From an uncultured Helicobacter sp. (lineage in GTDB: Bacteria; Campylobacterota; Campylobacteria; Campylobacterales; Helicobacteraceae): DNA of 54,621 nt. Made by a program: the position numbers and the translations under genes. Under the pieces are notes generated by a model. It was not told the origin of the DNA, did not search any database, and saw nothing but the letters and a program-made list of their open reading frames with translations. Below, piece after piece: positions 25,517-35,315 of the stretch (its first letter is position 1; the number at the start of each line of letters is the position of its first letter). The stretch lies in the NCBI GenBank assembly GCA_944325775.1, contig CALVBL010000011.1, positions 1 to 54,621 of the forward strand. The letters run 5' to 3'.

Positions 25517-27519
25517 ATGGGTGTGGCTAAGAAGATCAATCTCTTCAATATTGTTTTTTTTTGTTAATTGGTTTTGGCGTTTTTATCGCATTTAACTATC
25601 ACAGTTCAAAGAAAGATGTATTCACAAACATCGTCTCTAGTAAGCAAGATTCTACCCGCAATAGCACGCATTTGATTTCGGAGTTTTTTGATACCAAGAT
25701 CAAGTTTATCGAAAATCTCGCTAAGGAAGTGGAAGCTAGCGGCGATGTATCGTATGAGAAAATCTCCACGCTCATACAAGAGCTCTACAGCTACACTGAT
25801 GTCGCGGTGCTCTTTGCTGGCTGGGAGAGTGATGGTTCGATGTTTGCCGTGGATGTGGCACACAAAAATGGCTATCTACTCACACCCAAAAAGGACAACT
25901 ACGATGCGCGCTCACGAGCGTGGTTTAAATCTGTTAAAGAAAACAAACGCACTGTCTTATCTGATGTGTATCAAGAAGTGGGTGGGGGCGGACATATGGC
26001 TATCGCTATTTCTGTGCCAGTGTATATCAATGGCAATCTCGCCCTCATCGTGGCAGCAGAGATCTATCTTGATGAGCTCCAAGTCCAGATCGCCAAATCC
26101 CAAGCCAGCTCCTCTAAGAGCGCGTCGTTTTTTATCCTTGATGGGCAGCATAACATCATCTCACACTCCCACCCAGAGCTTGTGATGTCTCAAGACAAAG
26201 AGATTATGCGCATCGTCAATCTCTCTCTTGATGCTGTCAATGCGATAGATAAGCAATCGCAGGGCACTCACCAGCCCACGGATCTTATCCATTATGAGAT
26301 GTATGGTGATAAAAGAGTCTCGGTGTGTATGCGCAATGAGCTAGATTGGGTCGTATGCACCTCAAACTCCCAAAGCGACTACAATGAAACTCTCAACGAT
26401 CTGTTGTTCTCACAGATTGTGTTTTCTCTGATTTTTGTGATCGTCATCTTAGCGATCCTCTATGTGGTGGTGAGCCATTCACTTAAACCCTTAGGCGTGA
26501 TCCAAAAGGGGCTAAGCCAGTTTTTTGACTTCCTCAATCACAAGAGTGATGCCCTAAGCCCTATCGCGATACACTCGCGCGATGAGTTTGGTGCGATGGC
26601 GAACGTGATCAATCAAAATATCGATCGCACCAAAGAAAATCTTGCGCAAGATTCTAAACTCGTGCAAGAGATCGATGAAATCGTGCAGGAGGCTAAACAA
26701 GGGCGGTTTGGCAAGATCGCCACGCAAAAAAGTAGCAATCCCCAAACCAACAAACTTAAAGATTCGCTCAATGAAATGAGCGGGGCACTCCACCAGCTTG
26801 TGGGGGATAATCTCGCCGATGCAGCAGAGGTGTTTAACGCCTATGAGCGCAACGACTTCACGCCAAGGGTGCAAGATCCGATGGGACTAGAACAGAGTAT
26901 CAATACGTTGGGGGATTCTATCAGCGCTATGTTAAAGACTTCTGCGGATTTTGCTAACGACCTAAGTGTGCAATCTCAAGAGCTCAAAGATACTATGCAA
27001 AAGCTCCTAAGCGGAAGCCACACCCAAGCTGCGTCGCTAGAGCAAAGTGCCGCAGCCCTAGAACAGATCAACGCCGCTATGCAAAACACAAGTGAAAAAA
27101 CCTCTGAAACAAGCAGACAGGCAGAGGATATCAAACATATCACAAGTGTTATCAAAGACATCGCCGATCAGACCAACCTCCTAGCACTCAATGCCGCGAT
27201 AGAGGCAGCGCGTGCGGGTGAGCATGGCAGAGGGTTTGCCGTAGTGGCAGATGAAGTGCGAAAACTCGCTGAAAAAACCACCAAAAGCTTAAGCGAAGTC
27301 GAGGCAAATGTGAATCTCTTGGTGCAAAGTGCTAGCGATATGAGCGAGACAATCAAGGAGCAGACCGATGGATTGCGTCAGATAAATGAGGCGATTGCCC
27401 AGCTAGAGACACTCACACAAGAAAATGTTGAGATCGCCAACCACACCAATGAGATCACAAAACGCGTAGAATCTAGCGCAAACGCGATCCTAGAGGATAC
27501 GAAGAACAAGAAGTTTTAG
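25517..27519 (+). pseudogene. Methyl-accepting chemotaxis protein, shifted out of frame by a T9 tract
   Basis: ATG 25517 has AAGGAG at 25505-25510 and reads MGVAKKINLFNIVFF into a T9 tract (25554-25562), then stops at TAA. The receptor frame (25561-27519) begins LLIGFGVFIAFNY, the rest of the first membrane helix, so ten Ts would restore one 667-residue receptor. It has a periplasmic dCache-type sensor (YDARSRAWFKSV, VYINGNLALIVAAEIYL), a second helix near 26405-26475, a HAMP-like linker and the methyl-accepting tip DQTNLLALNAAIEAARAGEH. The ligand is unknown. Phase variation is the simplest reading; homopolymer error is the alternative. Confidence 0.8.
25554..25562 (+). repeat. T9 tract inside the chemoreceptor start
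   Basis: Nine Ts between codons for Val-Phe-Phe and Leu-Leu-Ile in the first membrane helix. Seven or ten keep the frame; nine gives TGT TAA. Confidence 0.8.
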
Positions 27520-27827
27520 GATTTTATTATTTTGATGCAAGTTTTTCTTTTTGGCAAAATTATGTATCGCTTCAGAGGGAGCAAATCGCCCCTCGCTCCA
27601 CTTATGCGAACATACACTTCGCTCTTTGGCAAGATTTTGTAATTGTTTTAGGTTCTAAGTTTTTGAATCTTAAGATTTTGATAGATTCTCAATGAGCGTA
27701 GATTCTAAATCCCCTTAGATTCTACACTTGGCTTGCCTATAATATTATCCCATGCAGAGCACCCCTTAAGGCATCGTCGAGGTGAGGGAAGGCTTAAGAG
27801 TTTTTATCCGCTCACCCAAAATAGATG
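27520..27827. other. Gap between convergent genes with a hairpin repeat
   Basis: No gene seen. The reverse-oriented two-hairpin repeat occupies 27536-27640. The rest has GAATCT/GATTCT words and a CTTAAG-bounded stretch (27765-27800) without a clear RNA identity. Confidence 0.65.
27536..27640 (-). repeat. Dispersed two-hairpin repeat, copy 3
   Basis: Matches the reverse complement of copy 2 nearly end to end: TGCAAGTTTTTCTTTTTGGC, then TATCGCTTCAGAGGGAGCAA, then CTCCACTTATGCGAACATAC. Between the convergent chemoreceptor and murG genes. Confidence 0.78.
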
Positions 27828-28868
27828 CTAAGACATGCACTCTAGCACGCGTGAGATGATTGTCTTCGCGCCATCGGGCGAGATTTTGTGCTGCAGGGTC
27901 TGTGAGACTTGAGCGATACGAGGCGTGAGCGTGTCCAAAAACGCCAAAATCTGCTCTGAATCTAGACTAGATTCTCTGCACATTTGCGCGAGGTTGGCAT
28001 TGACGAACTCTAGGGCATTGTAGTATTGATGATCCTTGGCGGCGAAAGGATAGGGGACAAAAAAGCAGGGCAAGCCATTGGCGCAGTTTTCCCACACGCT
28101 TCCAGCCCCCGCGCGGCTGATACACACATCACTTTGGGCTAAAAACTCAATGAGCGTGGGACTAAAGGCAAAAAGCTCCAAACGCTCCAAAATACCGCTG
28201 TGCGCATAAGATTCTCTCACGCGCTCTTCATCGCGCGCACCGCATTGGTGAATCACGCGATAGCCCCGCTCCAAGAGGCTGGGCGCAAGTGCGATAGCAA
28301 GGTCATTGATCGCCCTAGCACCTTGTGATCCGCCCAAAAAGAGTATCGTGCGAATCTCTGTGCGCGTGCGGGCTTTGGCAAAAAATTCCGCACGCACAGG
28401 GTAATCACAGCGATAGAAATGCTTGCTTGGGAATGCAAACGAGCCAAAAACTTGCGTGGCAAAGGGTGATAGAATCTTGTTGAGTGCGCCGCTGATGGCA
28501 TTTTGCTCATGGATAAAGAGCTTGGTAGGACTTCCCAAAGTTGCTAGCGAAGCCCCCGCCGCGCTAAAGCCCCCCACGCTGATGACTGCGCGCACGCCGT
28601 GACACACAAAGAGCCTCCTACACTCACGCATGGCTTTGTAGATTCTGTATAATGCGGCAAGCTTGGCTAAACCGCGCTTATTGACCACACCGGTGCTATT
28701 CAAAAAATACACCGCACTAAACAAATCGCTATACTCAAACCACATCCGATCCTGCCCCATCAGCGAGCCGATGTAGATACAGGGGATTTGCCGCTCGTTA
28801 AGCTCCTGTGCGAGGGCTTTTGCGATGGCTAAGTGTCCGCCTGTGCCACCCCCTGTGATAGCGATCAT
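27828..28868 (-). CDS. murG: UDP-GlcNAc: undecaprenyl-PP-MurNAc-pentapeptide GlcNAc transferase
   Basis: Makes lipid II from lipid I at the inner face of the inner membrane. 346 residues of a GT-B fold: N-terminal glycine loop ITGGGTGGHLAIAKALA, the second loop TILFLGGSQGARAIND, and the UDP-GlcNAc site ISRAGAGSVWENCANGLPCF. It overlaps the rhodanese gene by four bases (ATGA) and forms a run with valS. Full length. Confidence 0.95.
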   Translation of the reverse strand: MIAITGGGTGGHLAIAKALAQELNERQIPCIYIGSLMGQDRMWFEYSDLFSAVYFLNSTGVVNKRGLAKLAALYRIYKAMRECRRLFVCHGVRAVISVGGFSAAGASLATLGSPTKLFIHEQNAISGALNKILSPFATQVFGSFAFPSKHFYRCDYPVRAEFFAKARTRTEIRTILFLGGSQGARAINDLAIALAPSLLERGYRVIHQCGARDEERVRESYAHSGILERLELFAFSPTLIEFLAQSDVCISRAGAGSVWENCANGLPCFFVPYPFAAKDHQYYNALEFVNANLAQMCRESSLDSEQILAFLDTLTPRIAQVSQTLQHKISPDGAKTIISRVLECMS

Positions 28869-29590
28869 CGCTCTGCCTCACAGCAGTGGGGCTTTTGCGT
28901 GCTGATAGGATTGCCTAGAGCCTTCCACGCGCCAAACCCACCCACGAGGCGATAGAGGTTGGTATAGCCCAGACTCTTTGCCCATAAAAGCGCTGTGTGC
29001 GCACTCCCTACAGGTGCGAAAATATCATCGCCCTCATCATAAAAGAGAATCTTCGCGTCTTTTTGCGCTCCCAAAAACTCTATAAATTCCTGCTGTGATC
29101 GATTGAGTGCGTCTTGAGTCCATTGGTCTGTCTTGCCTATTTCTTGCCCACTTGGGCTTTTGGCAAAGCCAAAATGCTTAGCGCCCGGAATGAGTCCGAG
29201 ATTATAAATCCCGCGCGGCAATGTGGCGATGATGATGTAAGAATCAAGATTGCGCGCAAGCGTGTGTGAATCTATAAGCTCATAGCCCGAGGCTCTAGCG
29301 CGCTGAATAAGGGCGAGGGCGTCCTCCATAGCGGGATTTTGGTCGGGATTTTGCTCAAAATTTCTAGTATCTGCTTGTGTTGTATTTTGGTTTAAGGCAG
29401 TGGGTGAATCTATGCCCTTAGATTCACTCATATTTGCATTGCGCAGATTCAGGTAGGCTTGTGTGAGCGTGATGTATTTGTTTGGTGTGGCGTTATGCGG
29501 TGTGTTGATCCAAAACAAAATCGCGATTGCTACACAAAACACAATGATAAATAAAAGTGCAAAAAGCTTCCATCTTGTATGCTTTAGCAT
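28865..29590 (-). CDS. Membrane-anchored rhodanese-like protein lacking the catalytic Cys
   Basis: 241 residues: an N-terminal membrane helix (about 9-29), a polar linker rich in Asn/Asp/Gln (about 45-85), and a rhodanese fold (YELIDSHTLARNLD, GLIPGAKHFGFAKSP, then LVGGFGAWKALGNPI). The active loop that should hold Cys reads ILFYDEGDDIFAPVGS, so sulfurtransferase activity is unlikely; a binding or regulatory role is possible. It starts one base after valS and overlaps murG by four. Confidence 0.78.
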   Translation of the reverse strand: MLKHTRWKLFALLFIIVFCVAIAILFWINTPHNATPNKYITLTQAYLNLRNANMSESKGIDSPTALNQNTTQADTRNFEQNPDQNPAMEDALALIQRARASGYELIDSHTLARNLDSYIIIATLPRGIYNLGLIPGAKHFGFAKSPSGQEIGKTDQWTQDALNRSQQEFIEFLGAQKDAKILFYDEGDDIFAPVGSAHTALLWAKSLGYTNLYRLVGGFGAWKALGNPISTQKPHCCEAER

Positions 29591-29591
29591 A

Positions 29592-32312
29592 TTAGCTCCT
29601 TTGTAGTATTGTCAGCTCGTTTTGGACTTTTTGGAGCTTGTTTTGCGCATTCTCTAGTGCCGTGCGGTTTTGTTCTAGGACTTGGGCAGGTGCGTTTTTG
29701 ACAAAGTTTGGATTTTCAAGCATAGCGCTTAGTTTGGCGATCTCTTTTTGGAGTTTGTTCTCTTGGGATCGCAGGCGTGTGATGATGCTGCTCACATCAA
29801 TCCCGCTTAATGCCACAAAACTCTGTGCCATCTCGCCCACATCGCTTATACATTTCGCGGGGTTAGGGCTTGCAGAATCTAAGATCGTGAGAGTTTCAAC
29901 CTTAGCAAGTTTGCTCACAAAAATCTTGAGCAAGTCGGGATTCACAGGCGCATTACAGCGAACAAAAGCCTGTCCAATCGGCGCGTTGCCAAGCTCTAGG
30001 GTCGCCTTGATACGGCGCAGAGAGGTGATGCAGTCTTTGATAATTGCAAACTCTTGCTCTATGTCTTTATCTTGGCATTGGTATGTGGGGAAGTCCACAA
30101 TCATAATCGATGGGCTATTTTCTAGTTTCGTGCCACTAAGCGCGTGCCACAAATCCTCACTGATAAATGGCATAAAAGGGTGCAAGAGTTTAAGAGATTC
30201 TCTAAACACTACACCTAGTTCAAAAATTGCCTCTTTTTGTGCCTTGGCAAGCTCAATCCCCCAATCACAAAATTCATTCCACAAAAAGTGATAAAGCACA
30301 TTTGTGGCGTCGTTGAAACGATAATGATCAAGCGCGTGGCGGAGTTGCTTGGTCGCAAAACCAAGGCGTGAGCGCATATAGAGCCCAAGCGGGGTTTGGA
30401 ATGATACAGAATCTAGCTCATCGCGGAAGTATGGAGACTTAGGCGAGATCTGGGCGGCATACATCAGGAGGAATTGCGCGGCATTGTAGATTTTATTAGC
30501 AAAGTTCTTGCCTAGTTCGAGCTGGGAATAAGAGAGCTTGATATCTCTTCCTTGCGCGCATAGGCTTGCTAGAGTGAAACGCACAGAGTCTGCACCATAG
30601 CGTTCTATGATTTCAAGCGGATCGATCACATTGCCCTTGGATTTGCTCATTTTATCGCCTTTTTCATCGCGCACAAGAGCATGTAGATAGATGTCGCTAA
30701 AGGGCAGCTTGCCTAGCAGAGATTCTCCAGCTAGGAGCATACGCGCCACCCAAAAAAATAAAATATCAAAGCCCGTGATAAGCAAGGAGTTGGGATAGAA
30801 TCTCTGTAGATCATCGGCGTGATAGAGTGCGTGCGAATCTAGTGTGTTCTCTAGATTCTGTGGAATATGTGAATCTTTGGCATTGCCTAGATTCTGTGAA
30901 TCTTGGGCGTCATCTCCATCGATCACATTGCCCCAGCCAAGCGTGCTAAATGCCCACAGCGCAGAGCTAAACCATGTATCAAGCACATCATCATCTTGTG
31001 TAGTGATGGTGGCGTGGCATTTGGGGCAGATGGGGTAATCGTGTTGGCTTGCGACCTTCTCGCCACATGCACAATACCACACAGGGATTCTATGCCCCCA
31101 CCATAATTGCCGACTGATACACCACGGGCGCAGATCGCGCATCCACGCGTTGTAGTTATTAAGCCATTGTGTGGGGAAAAACTTCGCCTCACCGGCATTC
31201 ACGCGCTCTATGGCTTTTATGGCGACTTCTTTGCGCACAAACCATTGTTTAGAGATGTAGGGCTCGATGATATTGCCACAGCGGTAGCACACGCCCACTT
31301 GGTTTGTGTAAGATTCTATAGAGTGGATATAGCCCTCTTGTTTGAGTTTTGAGACGATTTGCTCGCGCGCTTGCAATCGCTCTAGCCCCGCAAACTCCCC
31401 GGTAAGGTGGTTTAAGATCCCTTTTTCGTCAAAAATCACAAGTGAGGGGAGATCGTGGCGTTTGCCCACTTCATAGTCGTTTATATCATGTGCGGGCGTT
31501 ACTTTCACACAGCCTGTCCCAAAGCCCATATCTACATGTGAATCTGCGATGATAGGGATCTCGCGACCCAGCAATGGCAGCAGGATACTCTTGCCTATGA
31601 GGTGTTTGTAGCGCTCATCATCAGGATGCACCATCACCGCCGTATCGCCAAAAAATGTCTCAGGGCGTGTGGTGGCGACAATGAGGGATTCTTGTGAATC
31701 TTTGATGGGATATTTGATGTGATACAAAAAGCCATCATTTTGCTTGTATTCTACCTCGATATCGCTCAGCGCGCCATCGTGCGTGCACCAATTGATCATA
31801 TACGAATCTTGCACGATGAGCCCTTGCTCATACCATTGCACAAATGCCTTTTTCACAGCGTTTTTGAGTCCTTCGTCCATGGTAAATCGCAGTCTGCTCC
31901 ATGCCGGTGAAATGCCTAGTTTGCGCATTTGGTTTAAGATCTTGCCTCCGGATTCTTCTTTCCATTCCCAGACTTTTTGGATAAATGCCTCGCGTCCGAT
32001 ACTCTCTTTGCTTATGCCTTGAGCGAGGAGTTGTTTTTCGACGATGTTTTGTGTGGCGATGCCGGCGTGATCCATACCGGGCTGATAGAGTGTCGCATAG
32101 CCATCCATTCGCTTGTATCGTGTGATGATGTCTTGGAGACTAAAGGTGAGCGCGTGTCCGATGTGTAGCACACCTGTGACATTTGGTGGAGGCATCATGA
32201 TACAGAAGTTTTTTTGCTTACTCCTATCGACTTCAAAATACCCGCGTTCTTGGCATATTTCATAGATTTTAGATTCTATAGCTTGTGGATTGTAGGCTTT
32301 TTTTTCTTGCAT
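29592..32312 (-). CDS. valS: Valyl-tRNA synthetase
   Basis: Charges tRNA-Val. 906 residues, class Ia. HIGH motif at 50-53 (PPNVTGVLHIGHALTF), KMSKS in DEKGDKMSKSKGNVID, editing domain and C-terminal coiled coil (TRLRSQENKLQKEIAKLSAM). After WFSSALWAFSTLGWG, where relatives continue almost directly to RFYP, about 35 extra residues (GDDAQDSQNLGNAKDSHIPQ and on) are inserted; their DNA is packed with GAATCT/GATTCT words (30835-30903). First gene of a run with the rhodanese gene and murG; divergent from fliW. Confidence 0.95.
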   Translation of the reverse strand: MQEKKAYNPQAIESKIYEICQERGYFEVDRSKQKNFCIMMPPPNVTGVLHIGHALTFSLQDIITRYKRMDGYATLYQPGMDHAGIATQNIVEKQLLAQGISKESIGREAFIQKVWEWKEESGGKILNQMRKLGISPAWSRLRFTMDEGLKNAVKKAFVQWYEQGLIVQDSYMINWCTHDGALSDIEVEYKQNDGFLYHIKYPIKDSQESLIVATTRPETFFGDTAVMVHPDDERYKHLIGKSILLPLLGREIPIIADSHVDMGFGTGCVKVTPAHDINDYEVGKRHDLPSLVIFDEKGILNHLTGEFAGLERLQAREQIVSKLKQEGYIHSIESYTNQVGVCYRCGNIIEPYISKQWFVRKEVAIKAIERVNAGEAKFFPTQWLNNYNAWMRDLRPWCISRQLWWGHRIPVWYCACGEKVASQHDYPICPKCHATITTQDDDVLDTWFSSALWAFSTLGWGNVIDGDDAQDSQNLGNAKDSHIPQNLENTLDSHALYHADDLQRFYPNSLLITGFDILFFWVARMLLAGESLLGKLPFSDIYLHALVRDEKGDKMSKSKGNVIDPLEIIERYGADSVRFTLASLCAQGRDIKLSYSQLELGKNFANKIYNAAQFLLMYAAQISPKSPYFRDELDSVSFQTPLGLYMRSRLGFATKQLRHALDHYRFNDATNVLYHFLWNEFCDWGIELAKAQKEAIFELGVVFRESLKLLHPFMPFISEDLWHALSGTKLENSPSIMIVDFPTYQCQDKDIEQEFAIIKDCITSLRRIKATLELGNAPIGQAFVRCNAPVNPDLLKIFVSKLAKVETLTILDSASPNPAKCISDVGEMAQSFVALSGIDVSSIITRLRSQENKLQKEIAKLSAMLENPNFVKNAPAQVLEQNRTALENAQNKLQKVQNELTILQRS

Positions 32313-32381
32313 AAGAGCACCCTTATTTCTTTGGTTGTATAATTTGGCGCGAGAATTATAACAAACTTCTAAGGAGATTGT

Positions 32382-32795
32382 ATGGTGTATGAAGTCAAAT
32401 CGCCGATTTTGGGCTTTGAGGATGTCCTAAGCGTGGAGCTTGAAAGTATCGATGAGACCTTTGCGCGACTAAAGGCTGTAGATGGTGCGTTTGAGATGAC
32501 TCTCATCAATCCCTATGTGTTACTTAAGCAATACAACTTCACTATTCCCACTGCCTTGCAGATTTTGCTAGAGCTTGAAGAAGGGCGCGATCAAGTCGAG
32601 GTGTATTGCCCGCTTGTGCTGCAAACTCCCGTGCAAGATTCTGAAGTGGGCTTCTCCTCGCCCTTTGTGTTTAATCCCACTAAAAAATATGTCGCACAAG
32701 TAAGCCTTGATATCCGAGAGTATCCCGAGCTTGGGATTACCCAGCCTATCAAAGCCTTTTTGCCTAAAGAGCTTTTAGAGTCTCTTGCCAAATAG
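32382..32795 (+). CDS. fliW: Flagellar assembly factor FliW
   Basis: Binds flagellin and the RNA-binding regulator CsrA, so that flagellin translation follows export. 137 residues of the FliW family (YEVKSPILGFEDVLSVELES, INPYVLLKQYNFTIP, GITQPIKAFLPKELLESL). TAAGGAG precedes the ATG and a TATAAT lies at 32338-32343. The valS-FliW neighbourhood matches HP1153-HP1154 in H. pylori. A helicase gene begins 7 bases later. Confidence 0.92.
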   Translation: MVYEVKSPILGFEDVLSVELESIDETFARLKAVDGAFEMTLINPYVLLKQYNFTIPTALQILLELEEGRDQVEVYCPLVLQTPVQDSEVGFSSPFVFNPTKKYVAQVSLDIREYPELGITQPIKAFLPKELLESLAK

Positions 32796-32801
32796 TCCTT
32801 A

Positions 32802-34826
32802 ATGCCCCTCTCCCGCCTTAATCAAGAACAATACCGCGCTGCGACTGCTAAGCGGGGTTATAATCTCATCATTGCTTCCGCAGGCACGGGCAAGACTTCC
32901 ACGATCGTAGGGCGCATAGCATTTTTGCTCCAAAACGGCACGCACCCAAAGCAGATTTTGCTCCTAACCTTTACTAATAAAGCAAGTGCGGAGATGATTG
33001 AGCGCGTGGGGCGGTTTTTTAGCCCCAAAGTCGCGGGAGAGATAGAATCTGGCACCTTTCATGCGGTGGCATATCGCTACTTAAAGGAGCATTTACACAT
33101 CACACTTAAACAACCAAAGGAGCTAAAAATCCTCTTTAAGAGCCTTTTTGACAAACGCGTCTTTAGCGAGCGCACCTCGGCGGCGGTGTATTCTTCACAA
33201 TACCTCTATGACAGCTACTCGCTCTATCTCAATAGTGGCTTAAACCAAAGCTTTGGCGAATGGATCTGCCAAAAAATCCCCGCGCAAGCCCCTTATGTCA
33301 AAATCTACGAAGATGTATTAGCGGAGTTTGATGAGCTCAAACGCTACCATAATTACGCGGATTATAATGATTTGCTCCTGCTGTTTCGACGCGAGATTGT
33401 GCGCAATGCGCTGGGCTTTGATGAAGTGCTGTGTGATGAGTATCAAGACACCAATCCTCTGCAAGATTCTATCCTACAAGCACTGCAGCCAAAAAGTCTC
33501 TTTTGTGTGGGGGATTATGATCAGAGTATTTATGCGTTTAATGGTGCGGATATCGGGATCATCGGGAGTTTTGTGGATAAATATCCAGATGCGCAGGTCT
33601 TTAGCCTAAGCAAGAACTATCGCTCTTCAGCAGAGATTCTATCCCTAGCAGATACGATCATCAGGCACAATCCCAGAATCTACCCCAAAAATCTAGAAGT
33701 AATCAAGGAGGGTGCATTCCCAGCACCTAAGCTGCTAGGGTTTGATGAGCTGTTTGCGCAGTATCAGGGGATTGCCAAACATATCGCGCTAAGCAATTAT
33801 AGGCATGAGGATATTGCGATTATTTTCCGCAATAATGCAAGCGCGGACGGCTTAGAGGCATCGTTGCGCGAACTTGGGATTTCATGCAAGCGTAGAGGTA
33901 GCGCGAGCTTTTTTGACAGCAAGGAGGTCAATGTCGTACTGGATATTTGCGCCATCGCCACCTACCCGCGCGATATGATGGCATACATTCATATCTTAGG
34001 CTATGGCAAGGGTATAGGCAATGCGATGGCAAAAGATATCTATGAATCTCTCCTGCGGCTTGGCGATGGTGTGGCACTTAGAGGGCTTTTTAGTCCGGAT
34101 TCTAATGTGCGTCCTTATGAACAGCGGGCAAAAAATACAGAGCTTGGGTTGTTTGATGATTTTTTTGCACTGCAGGCGCAAAACCGCTTTGATGAGCATA
34201 TTTCTAAGAGATTTGCCTCACATCCGATCCTAGAGCACCCTAAGCTCAATGTTAAAGGTGCGCAGTTTTTGGATAGATTTTTTGTTATGCTTAGTGAGAT
34301 AAGAGGACTTAAAAAACCCAAGGACCTTATCGCGCGAATTGTGCATAGTGAGTTTTTTAAGGATATCGCAGATAATCTCACTCACGCGCGCGCTAAAAAT
34401 AAAGATGGTAGTGTAGATGCTGATCGTTTGCAGAAAGCTAAGGATTCTATACAGCGCAAGGTATCGTTGCTAGGGGATTTGGCGTGCAACTATCAGGAGG
34501 TAGGAAAGTTTTTGAATGCGATGATACTTGGCTCAAGCGAAGCAAATGAGGGGAGCGGTGTGAATCTGCTAAGCGTGCATGCCAGCAAGGGATTGGAGTT
34601 TCGTGATGTGTATATAGTGGATCTGATGGACGGGAGATTTCCAAATCTGAAGCTGATGAATAAGGGCGGGAGCTTGGAAGAAGAGAGGAGGTTGATGTAT
34701 GTCGCGATCACGCGTGCTAAGGAAAATCTCGTGCTCTCTTATGCTAAAAGAGACGCGCTTAAAGGCATCGAGTATGAGCCATCGAGGTTTTTGTATGAAG
34801 CAGGGCTTTTGCGCAAAAATACATAA
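32802..34826 (+). CDS. Rep/UvrD/PcrA-family ATP-dependent DNA helicase
   Basis: 674 residues of a superfamily 1A 3'-5' helicase: Q-motif LNQEQYRAATA, Walker A ASAGTGKTS (26-33), motif II DEYQDTNPLQ, motif III GDYDQSIYAFNGAD, motif IV KNYRSSAEIL, motif V LLSVHASKGLEFRDVYIVDL and motif VI MYVAITRAKENLVLSYAKR. All are intact. Whether it is the Rep or the UvrD counterpart cannot be settled here. Begins 7 bases after fliW. Confidence 0.92.
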   Translation: MPLSRLNQEQYRAATAKRGYNLIIASAGTGKTSTIVGRIAFLLQNGTHPKQILLLTFTNKASAEMIERVGRFFSPKVAGEIESGTFHAVAYRYLKEHLHITLKQPKELKILFKSLFDKRVFSERTSAAVYSSQYLYDSYSLYLNSGLNQSFGEWICQKIPAQAPYVKIYEDVLAEFDELKRYHNYADYNDLLLLFRREIVRNALGFDEVLCDEYQDTNPLQDSILQALQPKSLFCVGDYDQSIYAFNGADIGIIGSFVDKYPDAQVFSLSKNYRSSAEILSLADTIIRHNPRIYPKNLEVIKEGAFPAPKLLGFDELFAQYQGIAKHIALSNYRHEDIAIIFRNNASADGLEASLRELGISCKRRGSASFFDSKEVNVVLDICAIATYPRDMMAYIHILGYGKGIGNAMAKDIYESLLRLGDGVALRGLFSPDSNVRPYEQRAKNTELGLFDDFFALQAQNRFDEHISKRFASHPILEHPKLNVKGAQFLDRFFVMLSEIRGLKKPKDLIARIVHSEFFKDIADNLTHARAKNKDGSVDADRLQKAKDSIQRKVSLLGDLACNYQEVGKFLNAMILGSSEANEGSGVNLLSVHASKGLEFRDVYIVDLMDGRFPNLKLMNKGGSLEEERRLMYVAITRAKENLVLSYAKRDALKGIEYEPSRFLYEAGLLRKNT

Positions 34827-34843
34827 ACTTAAGGGTATATCTC

Positions 34844-34872
34844 TTGACAAACACAAGCAAAATGACTATAAT
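34844..34872 (+). promoter_or_regulatory. Consensus sigma-70 promoter of the tRNA cluster
   Basis: TTGACA (34844-34849) and TATAAT (34867-34872) are both perfect and separated by 17 bases, ending 38 bases before tRNA-Lys. It overlaps the DNA just after the helicase stop. Confidence 0.88.
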
Positions 34873-34910
34873 TTCGCTTTTTTGCAGAAGGTGTGAGGGC
34901 TGACAAAGAA

Positions 34911-34986
<76 letters not shown>

Positions 34987-35019
34987 CGAAATCAATCAGA
35001 TTTTACCTCAAATAAAAGT

Positions 35020-35094
35020 GGCCCCTTCATCTAACGGTTAGGATACCACCCTTTCACGGTGGCTACAGGGGTTCGAATCCCCTAGGGGTCACCA
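35020..35094 (+). tRNA. tRNA-Glu (anticodon TTC)
   Basis: 75 bases including CCA. Acceptor GGCCCCT with AGGGGTC; anticodon TTC in CCTTTCACGG; T arm GGGGTTCGAATCCCC. Confidence 0.95.
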
Positions 35095-35108
35095 CTTTTA
35101 TTTTCTTG

Positions 35109-35184
35109 GGTCGCTTAGCTCAGTTGGTAGAGCGCCACCCTTACAAGGTGGATGTCATAAGTTCGAGTCTTATAGCGACCACCA
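35109..35184 (+). tRNA. tRNA-Val (anticodon TAC)
   Basis: 76 bases including CCA. Acceptor GGTCGCT with AGCGACC; anticodon TAC in CCTTACAAGG; T arm ATAAGTTCGAGTCTTAT. Confidence 0.95.
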
Positions 35185-35201
35185 CTTTTATCTCTCATGG
35201 T

Positions 35202-35278
35202 GGAGCGGTAGTTCAGTTGGTTAGAATACCTGCCTGTCACGCAGGGGGTCGCGGGTTCGAGCCCCGTCCGTTCCGCCA
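35202..35278 (+). tRNA. tRNA-Asp (anticodon GTC)
   Basis: 77 bases including CCA. Acceptor GGAGCGG with CCGTTCC; anticodon GTC in GCCTGTCACGC; T arm CGGGTTCGAGCCCCG. The restriction gene begins 38 bases after it. Confidence 0.95.
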
Positions 35279-35315
35279 CTCTTCTGCACATCACTAAGGT
35301 TTTACAGGTGCTGCA

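Noticed and set aside
27721..27827. Possible small RNA in the murG-side gap (TATAAT-like site and CTTAAG-bounded stretch)
   Set aside because: It lacks the conserved loops of SRP RNA, tmRNA or 6S RNA and has only a six-base palindromic stem.
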